A stretch of 56,262 bases of DNA, taken from Phycisphaerae bacterium (lineage in GTDB: Bacteria; Planctomycetota; Phycisphaerae; Sedimentisphaerales; Anaerobacaceae). The stretch spans positions 1 to 56,262 of the forward strand of contig JAAYBV010000030.1 of the NCBI GenBank assembly GCA_012744475.1, in the 5' to 3' direction. The notes under the pieces are model-generated. The model did no database searches. It saw only the letters and a list, made by a program, of their open reading frames with translations, and was not told where the DNA came from. Made by a program: the position numbers and the translations under genes. Positions 26,495 through 34,994 of this stretch are shown here, piece by piece. Numbering within the stretch: the first letter of the stretch is position 1; the number at the start of each line of letters is the position of its first letter.

Positions 26495-26821
26495 CGTCAG
26501 GACTCCGATGCCGGCGCCGGAATCGTTGTGCCAACATCCACGAGGAGTGCTCCGAAGGAATATCGGACGGTCCCGACCTGTTCTCTGGCCCCCAGACCGG
26601 CTATCACATCTCCTCACTGGCAACACGTGGGCACGTCATAGTATAGCAGATGCGTCGACGAAAATCGAGCGACATATCGTATGGTCCAGACAACAAAACA
26701 GTTGCTCCCGGCTGCCAAGTGGATTATCTTTTCATGGCGAGGTGGGTGCGTTCTTCGCAACGCGTGTACTTTTGCACGGCATTCAGTGACAACGGCTACG
26801 GAAGGGTAGTGCGCTCGTAAA
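26495..26821. other. divergent promoter region between the CotH gene and mgtE
   Basis: A 327-base region. On the plus strand it holds the mgtE promoter candidate listed separately. On the minus strand TATACT (26645-26640) could be a -10 box for the CotH gene, with a poor -35. No gene is seen. Confidence 0.35.
26702..26730 (+). promoter_or_regulatory. predicted promoter of mgtE
   Basis: TTGCTC (26702-26707) and TATCTT (26725-26730) with a 17-base spacer, leaving a leader of about 85 bases before mgtE. That leader is too short for an M-box magnesium riboswitch. Confidence 0.4.
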
Positions 26822-28192
26822 ATGACGGAATTGCGGGAACAACTGCTGCGGGAAATCGAGCCTTTGCTGGAGAGCGAGAACCGGGCGACGCTCCGCGAGT
26901 TGCTATACGACTGGCGCACCAGCGACATCTCCGAGATCGTCGAGCTGGTCGACGATGACCGGAGGCGGCTGTTCTTCGACGTCCTGGAGACCCCGGTGGC
27001 GGCCGAGGTCATGGAAAAGGTCAACGAGGCAACGCGAGCCCGTCTCTTCGAGGTCCTCAAGGAGGAGGAGTTGCAGCGGATCTTCTCCGAGATGGACTGG
27101 GACGACGCCGCCGACCTCCTGGCGGAGATGCCTGAGGAAGTCGCCGACAAGGTCCTGCACAGCCTGTCGCAGACGGACCGCCTCCAAATCCACAAGCTGA
27201 TGCGGTACTCGGCGGACTCCGCCGGCGGCATCATGGACCCCTTGGTGATCAGCGTGCCCAAGGACGCGACGATCGCCGAGGCCGTCAGCAAGATTCGCAT
27301 GGCGGCGATCGAGGAGGATTTCTACTCTATCTACGTGCTGGACCAGGATGGGCGTTTCATCGGGGACGTGCGCATTCGGCTTCTACTGACCCGGCCCGAG
27401 AACACGCGTGTCGGCGACCTGGTGGATCCGGACGCGATCTACGTCCGAACGGACACGGACCAGGAAGAGGTCCGGAACATCTTCAGCAAGAACAATCTGA
27501 TCGTTGTTCCCGTTCTCGACGCCGACCACAAACTCGTGGGGCGTATCACGGCCGACCGCGTCATCGAGGTGGCGGAAGAGGAGGCAGCTGAAGACGTCTA
27601 CACGATGGCCGGCACGGACGCGGACGAGTTGGAGACCTTCTCCGCCGCGCGTGCGGCCCGGATTCGGATGACCTGGCTGCTGCCCTGCCTGCTGGGCACG
27701 GGCGTCACGGCGACGGTTATGAGTCTCTTCGGAGCACACTATCAGCCGGTCTACCTGGCCGCGGCGGCCTTCGTCCCGATGATCGCCGCCATCAGCGGCA
27801 ACGCCGGTTTGCAGACCTCCGCCATTGTCGTCTCCGGCCTGGCCACCGGCCACCTGGCGGCTCTGAAGCTTAGCACGGTGTTCACTCGCGAAGTGCGCAT
27901 CGCTCTGCTGGTGGCCCTGTCCTGCGGCATCGTAGGCGCCGTGATATGCAGCATTCTGATCCACTATCGTCCGGCTCAGCACACCATTGAGCCGGTCCAA
28001 CTGGTTTTCGCCTTCGGAACCGCCATGTTCTCGGCCATCATGGTCGCGACTACTCTGGGGCTGGTCCTGCCCTTTCTGTTCCGCCGGATCGGCATCGACC
28101 CGGCCATCAGTTCGGGACCGCTGGTGACCACCGCCAACGACTCCATCAGTGTGGCCATCTACATGGCGTTAGCGGTCACACTGGCCCGTTGA
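26822..28192 (+). CDS. mgtE: MgtE-family magnesium transporter
   Basis: A 456-residue Mg2+ channel, the usual MgtE length (about 450). Order: an N-terminal superhelical N domain (about 1-130, with repeats such as LFFDVLETPVAAEVMEKV and DWDDAADLLAEMPEEVADKV), a pair of CBS domains (about 131-260; MDPLVISVPKDATIAEAVSK and VGDLVDPDAIYVRTDTDQEE), a plug helix, and five membrane helices. The pore signature AAISGNAGLQTSAIVVSGLA around residues 321-340 and the C-terminal PLVTTANDSISVAIYM are both present. N and CBS domains sense cytosolic Mg2+ and close the pore. The ribosome binding site is weak. It is a single-gene unit; the M48 peptidase gene is convergent. Confidence 0.96.
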   Translation: MTELREQLLREIEPLLESENRATLRELLYDWRTSDISEIVELVDDDRRRLFFDVLETPVAAEVMEKVNEATRARLFEVLKEEELQRIFSEMDWDDAADLLAEMPEEVADKVLHSLSQTDRLQIHKLMRYSADSAGGIMDPLVISVPKDATIAEAVSKIRMAAIEEDFYSIYVLDQDGRFIGDVRIRLLLTRPENTRVGDLVDPDAIYVRTDTDQEEVRNIFSKNNLIVVPVLDADHKLVGRITADRVIEVAEEEAAEDVYTMAGTDADELETFSAARAARIRMTWLLPCLLGTGVTATVMSLFGAHYQPVYLAAAAFVPMIAAISGNAGLQTSAIVVSGLATGHLAALKLSTVFTREVRIALLVALSCGIVGAVICSILIHYRPAQHTIEPVQLVFAFGTAMFSAIMVATTLGLVLPFLFRRIGIDPAISSGPLVTTANDSISVAIYMALAVTLAR

Positions 28193-28211
28193 AGGCCCCT
28201 TGCCCCGGCGC

Positions 28212-28958
28212 TCACCTGGAAGCCTGCCGACGTCGCAGGAACTGACGAATGTTCCGGATGCGCAGATCGAACGTGGGATGGGTGGAGAGGTACTCGCCCA
28301 GATCCAGCGGGCCGGCCGACGTTTTCAGTTCGGCCAGGCGTTCGAGCAATCGGATCGATGCCTGCGGATCATAACCTGCCGCTGCGGCCAGCCGCACTCC
28401 CAGCCTGTCGGCGTCCAGCTCGTGGTCGCGCGAATAGGCGGTCTCCAGGAACTGCACGCCCACCTGTCGCAGCCACCCGCCCAGAAGCCCCTTCACGGGA
28501 GCGGCGCGCGAGGCGACGGACACCGCCGAATTGGTCACGATCCGCTCGATGGCATGACCGCTGATGATATGCCCCATCTCGTGGCCCAGGACGAAGGCCA
28601 GCTCGTCGCGCCCGCCCCGGCACAGGTCGATGATGGGCCGGCTGACGAAGACGAAGCCGCCGGGCAGCGCAAACGCATTCGGCTCCGTGGCCGAAAACGC
28701 CTCGAAATGGAACGAACGCCGCTTGTTCGCCACGGCCCCGGCCAGTCGCGACCCGACGTTACCCAAAACCTCTCCAATCGCCGGATCGTCGTCCGGCGGG
28801 ACCTGCTCGCGGACCTCCCGAGACAAATCCAGTCCGACATCGTGTTCCAGCCGGATCATCTCGCCTTCGGTGGCAGTCAGCGATCCCCAGAGCCACCGGG
28901 CTTTGCGGACTGTGGGACCGGCTTTCCTGCCCAGGTTGTAGAACAGATTACCCGCCAT
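28212..28958 (-). CDS. M48-family zinc metallopeptidase
   Basis: A 248-residue M48 peptidase. Zinc motif HEMGH at residues 126-130 within LAFVLGHEMGHIISGHAIER, and the third ligand is Glu180 in RDHELDADRLGV. LSTHPTFDLRIRNIRQFL near the C-terminus is the usual M48 ending. There is no signal peptide or membrane helix at the N-terminus, unlike HtpX; a hydrophobic stretch near 98-110 (LPGGFVFVSRPII) belongs to the fold. Compared with BepA/LoiP-type periplasmic members it seems cytoplasmic, or exported by an unrecognised route. It is a single gene, convergent with mgtE (20 bases between stops). Confidence 0.92.
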   Translation of the reverse strand: MAGNLFYNLGRKAGPTVRKARWLWGSLTATEGEMIRLEHDVGLDLSREVREQVPPDDDPAIGEVLGNVGSRLAGAVANKRRSFHFEAFSATEPNAFALPGGFVFVSRPIIDLCRGGRDELAFVLGHEMGHIISGHAIERIVTNSAVSVASRAAPVKGLLGGWLRQVGVQFLETAYSRDHELDADRLGVRLAAAAGYDPQASIRLLERLAELKTSAGPLDLGEYLSTHPTFDLRIRNIRQFLRRRQASR

Positions 28959-29334
28959 GTGTCACATCCGGATTCTTCATGGACGCCCTGTCCCTCCTAT
29001 GGGCGACGACCGGGCATCCGGCGCTCACTATAGCATCCGTGACGGAGCCATCAAAGCAAAAGGACAGCACCCGCCTCGTCGAATCGTTCGTCCGGGCATC
29101 GCGGACCACAGCGCGTGCACCACGGGAATGGCCCTGTTAAAAGGGGGCAGGAATCCATTGTCTGGCGAATGTATCAAGCTTGACAACAGCCGCCATTGTC
29201 TTATAATATGGGATTGTAAGGGTTTGTTTCTGCAAATCTTACCGTAAGAAATGGGTCGGCGAGTGACCCGTCCGTGCGCTGCGGTCGTCGCGGCGTGAGG
29301 GTAGGTGTTCTCGTCTTTTGGAGCAGGCCGCACG
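28959..29334. other. divergent intergenic region with the pilT promoter
   Basis: A 376-base region between the M48 peptidase gene (minus) and pilT (plus). It contains a near-perfect promoter (29180-29207) and a leader of about 120 bases before pilT. I see no small gene and no structured RNA that I recognise. Confidence 0.4.
29180..29207 (+). promoter_or_regulatory. consensus sigma70 promoter of the pilT operon
   Basis: TTGACA (29180-29185) and TATAAT (29202-29207) both match the consensus exactly, with a 16-base spacer. Transcription would start near 29214, about 120 bases upstream of pilT. Confidence 0.75.
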
Positions 29335-30468
29335 ATGACGTCGGACCAACCGCTGGACGCCCACAAGGCGCTCGATCATGAGCCCCAGTTGGACAAGTAC
29401 TTCAAGGTCGCCATCAAGACGCTCGCCAACGACATCCACCTCAAGGTCGGCCAGCCCCCGAAGCTCCGGCTGCAAGGCATACTGAAAAACACGACCGGAG
29501 ACGTGCTGACGGCCGAACGCATGGAGGAACTGGTGTTCGAGATCATGAGCCCCGGCCAGAAGGACTTCTTTCTGAAGAACGGGACACTGGATTTCGCGCA
29601 TGAGATCGGCAAGGAACATCGGTTCCGCATCAACGTCTTTCGCCAGCGCGGATTCATCAGCCTGGTGGCCCGACGGGTCAGCGCCCACGTGCCGTCGTTT
29701 GAGAGTCTGCATCTGCCCCCGGTGCTCGAGAAGATCGCGGAGGCCCACCAGGGCCTGGTCCTCGTGGTCGGCGCCACCGGCTCCGGCAAGACCACCACGA
29801 TCGCCTCCATGCTCGACTACATCACCCGAACGCGGGCTTGCCATATCGTCACGGTGGAAGACCCCATCGAGTATCTCTATAACGACAACAAGGCGATCGT
29901 CTCCCAGCGAGAAATCGGAATCGACGTGCCGAACTTCGAAGAGGCGCTGACGTACCTGATGCGACAGGACCCGGATGTCGTCTTCGTCGGCGAGATGCGT
30001 GACGCCCGAACGGTCACCGCCGGGATGCGGGCTGCCGAGACGGGGCATCTGGTCATGGGGACGATGCACTCGACAAACGCTTCGCAAGCCGTCCACCGCC
30101 TGCTCGATCTGTTCCCGCAGGAAGAGCGAGAGCTCATCCGGCAGGCGCTGGCCCTGGCGATCAAGGCGATCATCAGCCAGGCTCTCATGCCGTCCATCCG
30201 CGAAGGGATCAGCCGCGTGCCGGCCGTCGAGGTCCTGCTGGCCAACGCCTCGGTACGAAAACTCATCGCCGAGGGGCGCGAGGCCGACCTGCCCAGTGTC
30301 ATCCGAGGCGCCCAGAGGGAGGGAATGATCGACCTGACCGACAGCCTCTGCCGGCTCATTCAGGACGGATGGGTCGATCCGAAGGATGCCTATCCCGTCG
30401 CGCCCAATACCGAAGAACTGAAGATGGCCCTGAAGGGAATTCGAACGACCGCCGGAGGCATCCTCTAG
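29335..30468 (+). CDS. pilT: PilT-type type IV pilus retraction ATPase
   Basis: A 377-residue hexameric ATPase. I start at ATG 29335 (GGAG about 11 bases upstream). The motifs are intact: Walker A GATGSGKTT (146-154), Asp box EDPIEY (175-180), Walker B VVFVGEMRD (215-223), His box GHLVMGTMHSTNA (237-249), and near the C-terminus the PilT-specific SVRKLIAEGREADLPSVI, equivalent to the AIRNLIRE motif needed for retraction. The N-terminal domain begins DIHLKVGQPPKLRLQGIL, as PilT does. It would power pilus retraction, or a type II-like system, at the cytoplasmic membrane. It is first in a three-gene operon with the pseudo-ATPase and the CvpA-like gene. Confidence 0.93.
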   Translation: MTSDQPLDAHKALDHEPQLDKYFKVAIKTLANDIHLKVGQPPKLRLQGILKNTTGDVLTAERMEELVFEIMSPGQKDFFLKNGTLDFAHEIGKEHRFRINVFRQRGFISLVARRVSAHVPSFESLHLPPVLEKIAEAHQGLVLVVGATGSGKTTTIASMLDYITRTRACHIVTVEDPIEYLYNDNKAIVSQREIGIDVPNFEEALTYLMRQDPDVVFVGEMRDARTVTAGMRAAETGHLVMGTMHSTNASQAVHRLLDLFPQEERELIRQALALAIKAIISQALMPSIREGISRVPAVEVLLANASVRKLIAEGREADLPSVIRGAQREGMIDLTDSLCRLIQDGWVDPKDAYPVAPNTEELKMALKGIRTTAGGIL

Positions 30469-30535
30469 CGCAGAGCGGACCACGCGCATCCGCCATGGGG
30501 CGCATGATCGTAACCTTATGGGAATGGAGCATTCA

Positions 30536-32188
30536 ATGCCAGATATCCTGCTGCTGTCCGTCGAGTATGGCGGATACGTCTCGATCGTCAAGCTCATCCT
30601 TTTCCTCGTGATGTACTTGCTGTGGCTCCTGCTGATCCGCTGGGCAGGCAAAGACGCCAAGGCCGTCGACACCAACATCGGATTCTGGATCGGTCTGATC
30701 CTCGGCGCCGGAGCGATGGCCATCCTGCTGTGGTGGCTGATCCCGGTGTTTGTTGCCGGCCTGCTGATCTACGTGGTCGCCATCGCCGCGACCGGCCTGG
30801 CCTACGTGAGACACCGCAACACGCGCGTCCTGGACTTCGACCGTGTGCTGACGATCGAACACGTCAAGAGTCTCTTCGCCAAGTCGGAGAAGCTCGAGGC
30901 GATGGCGAGCTTTCTGTTCATCACCGCAAACAACAACGAAGTGCCGCCTCCGGAGCCGCGGACCCCGATGTTCTTCGGCTACCGCACCGCCTATGACGTG
31001 CTCACCGACGCCATGTGGCGCCGCGCCAGCACGATCACGTTCGCCCCCAAGGGCGACAACTACGAGGTGACGTATTACATCGACGGCGCGGCGACCAAGC
31101 AGCCCTCGGTGCCCCGAGAGCAAATGGAGTATTTCATCCACTTCACGAAGGAACTGGCCGCCCTCGATGCCAACGAGAAGCGCAAGCCGCAGAAGGGCAA
31201 GTTCCGTACGCGTCAGAAGAAGGAGAACGCCGACTGGGAGGTGATGACCGCCGGATCGACCGCCGGTGAACAGGTCCGTCTCAAGCACATCTCCAAGGAG
31301 CACGACCAACGCATCACCGACCTGGGCCTGGCGCCCGACCAGCAGGAGCAGTTCGAGAGCCTCACCCAGATCCGACAGGGTCTCTTCCTCATCGCCGGTC
31401 CGCGAAAGAGCGGCATTACCTCGACGCTCTACGCGCTGTTGAGAAACCACGACGCGTTCCTGAACAGCATCAACACCATCGAAAAACAGCCGGCCGCCCA
31501 ACTGCTGAACATCACGCAGAACGTGTTCGCCCTGACGGACACCGGGACGTCCACGTACGCCAGGAAACTCCAGTCCATCATTCGCATGGGCGCCGACATC
31601 GTCGGTGTCGGGGAATGCGAAGACGCCGAAACTGCCAAGATCGCCAGCGCTGCCGCCGGCGACGGCAAGCTCGTGTACGTCGTGATGAACGCCGACAATG
31701 TGCTCCAGGCGCTGGGCAAGTGGATCAAAATGATCGGCGACAAGAAACTCATCGCCGAGACGCTCATCGGCGTCAGCAATCAGCGTCTCATGCGCACGCT
31801 GTGCGAAGAATGCAAACAGGCGTACGCTCCCAACAAGGAACTGCTCAAGAAGTTCAACCTGCCGGCGGAGAAGGCCAAGGTCCTGTATCGCCCGGGCAAG
31901 GAGGTCTACGACAAGAAGGGCAAGCCGTCGGTGTGCGAGCATTGCCAGGGGACCGGTTATGTCGGCCGCACCGGTGTCTTTGAGATGATCATGCTGAACG
32001 ATGAGCTGCGCTCGGCCGTCCGCCAGGTCAAGCAACTGCCCGAGTTGGGCATGCAATTCCGACGGGCCAAGATGCTGTACCTGCAGGAACAGGCCCTCAG
32101 AAAGGTGATCGTCGGAAAGACTTCCATCAATGAAATGCTGCGCGTGCTGGCGTCGGGGAAGGCCCAGGACGGTGCAGCGTCACAGTAG
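30536..32188 (+). CDS. membrane-anchored GspE/PilB-like protein with degenerate ATPase motifs
   Basis: A 550-residue protein. The start is ATG 30536 (GGAG 6 bases upstream). Three hydrophobic helices (about 17-36, 48-67, 69-91) replace the usual soluble N-terminus. Residues about 105-550 follow the T2SS/T4P assembly ATPase plan, but its key sites have changed: Walker A reads GPRKSGITS (288-296) with Ile at the Lys position; the Asp box TIEDPVE has become TIEKQPA; Walker B keeps Glu360 (VGECEDAETAKIA) but the Arg is lost; the His box LHTND has become MNADN (384-388). The zinc tetracysteine (C423xxC426, C467xxC470) and the region KLIAETLIGVSNQRLMRTLC are preserved. So it is probably a structural, non-hydrolysing subunit. 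It lies 67 bases after pilT and 57 before the CvpA-like gene. Confidence 0.88.
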   Translation: MPDILLLSVEYGGYVSIVKLILFLVMYLLWLLLIRWAGKDAKAVDTNIGFWIGLILGAGAMAILLWWLIPVFVAGLLIYVVAIAATGLAYVRHRNTRVLDFDRVLTIEHVKSLFAKSEKLEAMASFLFITANNNEVPPPEPRTPMFFGYRTAYDVLTDAMWRRASTITFAPKGDNYEVTYYIDGAATKQPSVPREQMEYFIHFTKELAALDANEKRKPQKGKFRTRQKKENADWEVMTAGSTAGEQVRLKHISKEHDQRITDLGLAPDQQEQFESLTQIRQGLFLIAGPRKSGITSTLYALLRNHDAFLNSINTIEKQPAAQLLNITQNVFALTDTGTSTYARKLQSIIRMGADIVGVGECEDAETAKIASAAAGDGKLVYVVMNADNVLQALGKWIKMIGDKKLIAETLIGVSNQRLMRTLCEECKQAYAPNKELLKKFNLPAEKAKVLYRPGKEVYDKKGKPSVCEHCQGTGYVGRTGVFEMIMLNDELRSAVRQVKQLPELGMQFRRAKMLYLQEQALRKVIVGKTSINEMLRVLASGKAQDGAASQ

Positions 32189-32245
32189 GAACGAATCGGC
32201 GTCGGCGCCCGGGGGCCGACCCGTAAGAGAACCGGAGAACGTGGA

Positions 32246-33475
32246 ATGGCCAGTCTGGTAATGCTCGTAATCATCGTGGGTTGTGCCGCCTTCCTGTACC
32301 TCAAAGGAACGTTCGTGCAGAGCGTCGCGTGGGTCTTCAACGCGCTGTTCGCCAGCTTCGTCGCATTTGCCTTTTTCGAGATGCTGGCCGCGATGCTGAT
32401 GAAGTACTCGCCCGCGATCGCCGCATGGGCTCAGATGATCTGCTTCCTGCTGCTGTTTGTCCTGACGTTCGCCATCCTGCAAACCGCTGCCCTCCAGATC
32501 GGCAAGGAGAAGGTGGATCTGGGCCTGTGGCCCGAACGGATCGGGCGCGTCGTGTGCGGCGTCATTCTCGGCTACGTCATCACGGGCCAGTTGCTCGTGG
32601 CGCTGGCGACCGCTCCCCTGCCGAGCGCGTATCCCTATGCCAGATTCGCCGAGCGCAATCCGGATCCATCGAAGCCGAGCTCTCCGTTGCTCAGTCCCGA
32701 CGGGTTCGTGACGGGCCTGTTCGGCACGATCAGCAAGGGCAGCTTCGCCGCCATAGGGACGCCGAAGAGCTTCGCGGTTCTTCACGCGAACTTCCTGGAC
32801 CAGGTCCATCTGAATCGCATGAAGGGTTCGCAGGATGTGTCGATCATGACCAATTCTGGGGCTATCACCGTGCCGTCGAAGGCGGGCGTCTGGGAGGCCC
32901 CGAACACGCTGCGTGACGAAGAGGGCAAGCCGCTGCCCGCGCGTTCCGGCGAGAACCTGTTGCTCGTCCGCGTCGGGATCAGGAAGAGCGCCCTGAAAGA
33001 CGCGGCGAAGTTCACCTTGTCACAACTGCGTCTGGTCTGCACGCCGAAAGGCACTGCGGAACACCCGCTGGCAGGACAGGGGCACGCCGTCCACCCGATC
33101 GGCTACGTCGGGCCCGGCGGCCGCCTGGCGCAGAAAGGGCTGACCGAAGTAATCGCCATCCAGGCTTCTGACGTGCCCGACAACTCCAGGGACATCGACT
33201 TCGCCTTCTATGTGCCCACGCAACTGGTGCCGACGCTCATCCAGTTCAAGCGCAACAACGTGGAGAAGGTCTCTGCTCTGGTCTCGGGAGAGGATGCTCC
33301 GCAGGTTGTTCCCTTCGGAGGCTCGGCGCCCGCTCCGGCGGAAAGTCCCGAGCCTGAGCGACGCGAGCGGAGGCCGGACAGCGAGGCGCCGGACGCGCCC
33401 GGCAACTCCCGTCGCGGAAGCGGCCTGAGTCCGCCCAGTCGTATGCTCACGGAAGGGGCACTTGAAGAGAATTGA
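32246..33475 (+). CDS. CvpA-like membrane protein, hypothetical
   Basis: A 409-residue protein with four N-terminal membrane helices (about 1-18, 25-50, 60-82, 97-116) in a CvpA-like pattern (ASLVMLVIIVGCAAFLYLKG, then RIGRVVCGVILGYVITGQLL). A large soluble region follows (about 120-340), rich in beta strands, probably on the outer face, then a charged disordered tail (Pro, Ser, Arg, Glu). GGAG precedes the ATG by 9 bases. It is third in the pilT operon. The family is a tentative call; the soluble part is not recognised. Co-transcription suggests a link to a pilus or secretion machine. Confidence 0.65.
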   Translation: MASLVMLVIIVGCAAFLYLKGTFVQSVAWVFNALFASFVAFAFFEMLAAMLMKYSPAIAAWAQMICFLLLFVLTFAILQTAALQIGKEKVDLGLWPERIGRVVCGVILGYVITGQLLVALATAPLPSAYPYARFAERNPDPSKPSSPLLSPDGFVTGLFGTISKGSFAAIGTPKSFAVLHANFLDQVHLNRMKGSQDVSIMTNSGAITVPSKAGVWEAPNTLRDEEGKPLPARSGENLLLVRVGIRKSALKDAAKFTLSQLRLVCTPKGTAEHPLAGQGHAVHPIGYVGPGGRLAQKGLTEVIAIQASDVPDNSRDIDFAFYVPTQLVPTLIQFKRNNVEKVSALVSGEDAPQVVPFGGSAPAPAESPEPERRERRPDSEAPDAPGNSRRGSGLSPPSRMLTEGALEEN

Positions 33476-33653
33476 CGCTTGAGGGAATGGGGCTTCGGAA
33501 TACCTGGTGTCGTGGGATCCTGTGACGCATCGAGAAGCACGGCTTGACGAATCTGCAAGGTCCGTCCGCCGTGTGGCTCCGGCCGGATGTCACGACACCG
33601 CATGACACAACCCTCGACCCCGCACCGGCCTGGCGATGACGGCCAACCGGAGC

Positions 33654-33803
33654 TCAGCTACAGACCGCCAGCTCCTCCAGGTTCAGCTCCATCAGGTGAT
33701 CGAGGTAGGCGGTCAGGTCCTCTTCCGAAAACTGCGAGAGGAACTCTGTCTTGGCGGTCGTGTTGATCTCGCAGATGCGATCCATCAGTTCCTTCTTGTC
33801 CAT
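33654..33803 (-). CDS. small acidic protein, 49 residues
   Basis: ATG 33803 starts MDKKELMDRICEINTTAKTE and runs to LEELAVCS. The sequence is amphipathic and helical with well-placed Leu, Ile and Phe (FLSQFSEEDLTAYLDHLMEL), unlike a chance frame. AGGA lies about 11 bases upstream. No signal peptide or known domain. The open frame continues upstream to 34007, but that part is not protein-like. The neighbouring genes are unrelated, and it sits alone on the minus strand. Confidence 0.65.
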   Translation of the reverse strand: MDKKELMDRICEINTTAKTEFLSQFSEEDLTAYLDHLMELNLEELAVCS

Positions 33804-34209
33804 CCTCAGTATCCTAAAACACGAACAGGGCTCTCGTAAAAGACTTGTGGCATATCGGCAGGAAATCCCCCTTTTCTTTAGCTGCCACCCGACGGCAACG
33901 GCGAATGCCCCATAACCCCATGCACGATATGTGCGACCGAAGCCAATCGCGCCACCACATGTTGGGAGCCACAGGCGAGACCCGCGATCGGCCCGCCAAC
34001 TGTCCAATAAAATCCGAGATCGTACCGGTCCTCCTCAGGCGAAAAATTCCGTTCCGCTGCGGGTTTTCTTCCGCCGACCCCGCTGGTGCAACGCATGGGG
34101 AGGGCAGTAACGCGACAAGCCAATGCCGCGTGGATCACAGAACTGCCGCGACGCGCAGGCCGCCACAAGACCTTGCGGCGACTGGACCCGAGACGACTGA
34201 AGGAATACA
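33804..34209. other. intergenic, no gene seen
   Basis: A 406-base stretch upstream of the 49-residue gene (minus) and of the DUF483 unit (plus). Overlapping 110-122 codon frames on both strands lack ribosome binding sites and are low-complexity Arg/Pro-type shadows. A clear AAGGAA before 34210 is noted with the next entry. Confidence 0.35.
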
Positions 34210-34296
34210 ATGAACATGACGCCTCAGACGCTGCGTCGTGGCAACGGGCGCCGCTGCGGCGGTCTGCTGACCACGGCCGAATCGGACGACCAATGA
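34210..34296 (+). CDS. possible 28-residue leader ORF overlapping the DUF483 gene
   Basis: ATG 34210 follows GAAGGAA by 5 bases and opens 28 codons (MNMTPQTLRRGNGRRCGGLL and on), ending at a TGA that overlaps the ATG of the next gene as ATGA. The DUF483 start itself has only a weak ribosome binding site, so translation through this ORF could couple to it. The peptide is basic and not recognised. Alternatively this is chance. Confidence 0.35.
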   Translation: MNMTPQTLRRGNGRRCGGLLTTAESDDQ

Positions 34297-34835
34297 CAGA
34301 GCGAAGCAGTCACCAGCGTGTGCCGGACAAATGGGATCGGGCCATTCAAGCCGACATCCGGGCCCTGAAGAACATCGACTTCGAGTTGGCCTATCTTGCC
34401 CTGCTGACACACGAAGGGCTCAAGCCCCTCAGTCGCTGGGAAAAGCCTCTGGGCGAGCCGGGCCAAGCCGTCCTGACCCGAATGGGCCTTCACGTCGAGC
34501 GCGTCCACAGAAAGCTCCGATCGGGCAAGGCCTTCGATGAGACGATCTTTGGCAGGTCCGCCGCACACCTGGAAATCTACGCTCAGCACTTCCGCAATCG
34601 GGCGGTGGATAAATCCGCCGAGACGGTCCGGGTCGAAGGATATCTTTTCGGGTATCCCCCCTGCTGCATTGCCCAGTACATCAGACAGGCCTACGCGCCG
34701 CATGAGTTCCCCGTGGACCAGCAGAGAATCCTGTTCCACTGGAGTTGCAGGGGGTGCGTCATCACACCGACGCTGATCCCCCATTACGAGCGGATCCACC
34801 GCTTCGTCTGCGACCTTGGAACGGCAACTCCCTGA
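34293..34835 (+). CDS. DUF483-like protein
   Basis: A 180-residue cytoplasmic protein, starting at ATG 34293. Its C-terminal half has the DUF483 pattern: VEGYLFGYPPCCIAQYIRQAY with paired Cys, then QQRILFHWSCRGCVITPTLI with CxxC, suggesting a metal site or redox role. The N-terminal half is helical (IDFELAYLALLTHEGLKPLS). No function is established that I know of. It sits between the 49-residue gene and the EF-G-like gene with no clear partner. A longer open frame reaches 34086 but is not protein-like. Confidence 0.75.
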   Translation: MTERSSHQRVPDKWDRAIQADIRALKNIDFELAYLALLTHEGLKPLSRWEKPLGEPGQAVLTRMGLHVERVHRKLRSGKAFDETIFGRSAAHLEIYAQHFRNRAVDKSAETVRVEGYLFGYPPCCIAQYIRQAYAPHEFPVDQQRILFHWSCRGCVITPTLIPHYERIHRFVCDLGTATP

Positions 34836-34906
34836 CGGACAAAGGCCTCCACCGGCGTTTTTCCACCTCGAAACGCCCCGAAGTGGGCAAATTGCGTAAA
34901 AACCTC

Positions 34907-34934
34907 TTGAGACCCCCCCTGGGATTCTTATAAC
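34907..34934 (+). promoter_or_regulatory. predicted promoter of the EF-G-like gene
   Basis: TTGAGA (34907-34912) and TATAAC (34929-34934) with a 16-base spacer. The leader contains the string TTTTGGAGGT twice; the second copy is the ribosome binding site. Confidence 0.45.
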
Positions 34935-34994
34935 ATTCAAGGTTTTGGAGGTAGGCAGGCGCAAGCGGTCAAGAACCTTTTTGGAGGTTAAACA

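Noticed and set aside
23450-26641. 1063-codon plus-strand open frame opposite the CotH gene
   Set aside because: It is antisense to a gene with clear domains, and its Arg/Val/Gly-rich sequence has no motifs. High GC at third positions keeps such frames open.
26731-26821. M-box magnesium riboswitch ahead of mgtE
   Set aside because: The leader after the predicted promoter is only about 85 bases, shorter than an M-box, and I could not find its conserved stems.
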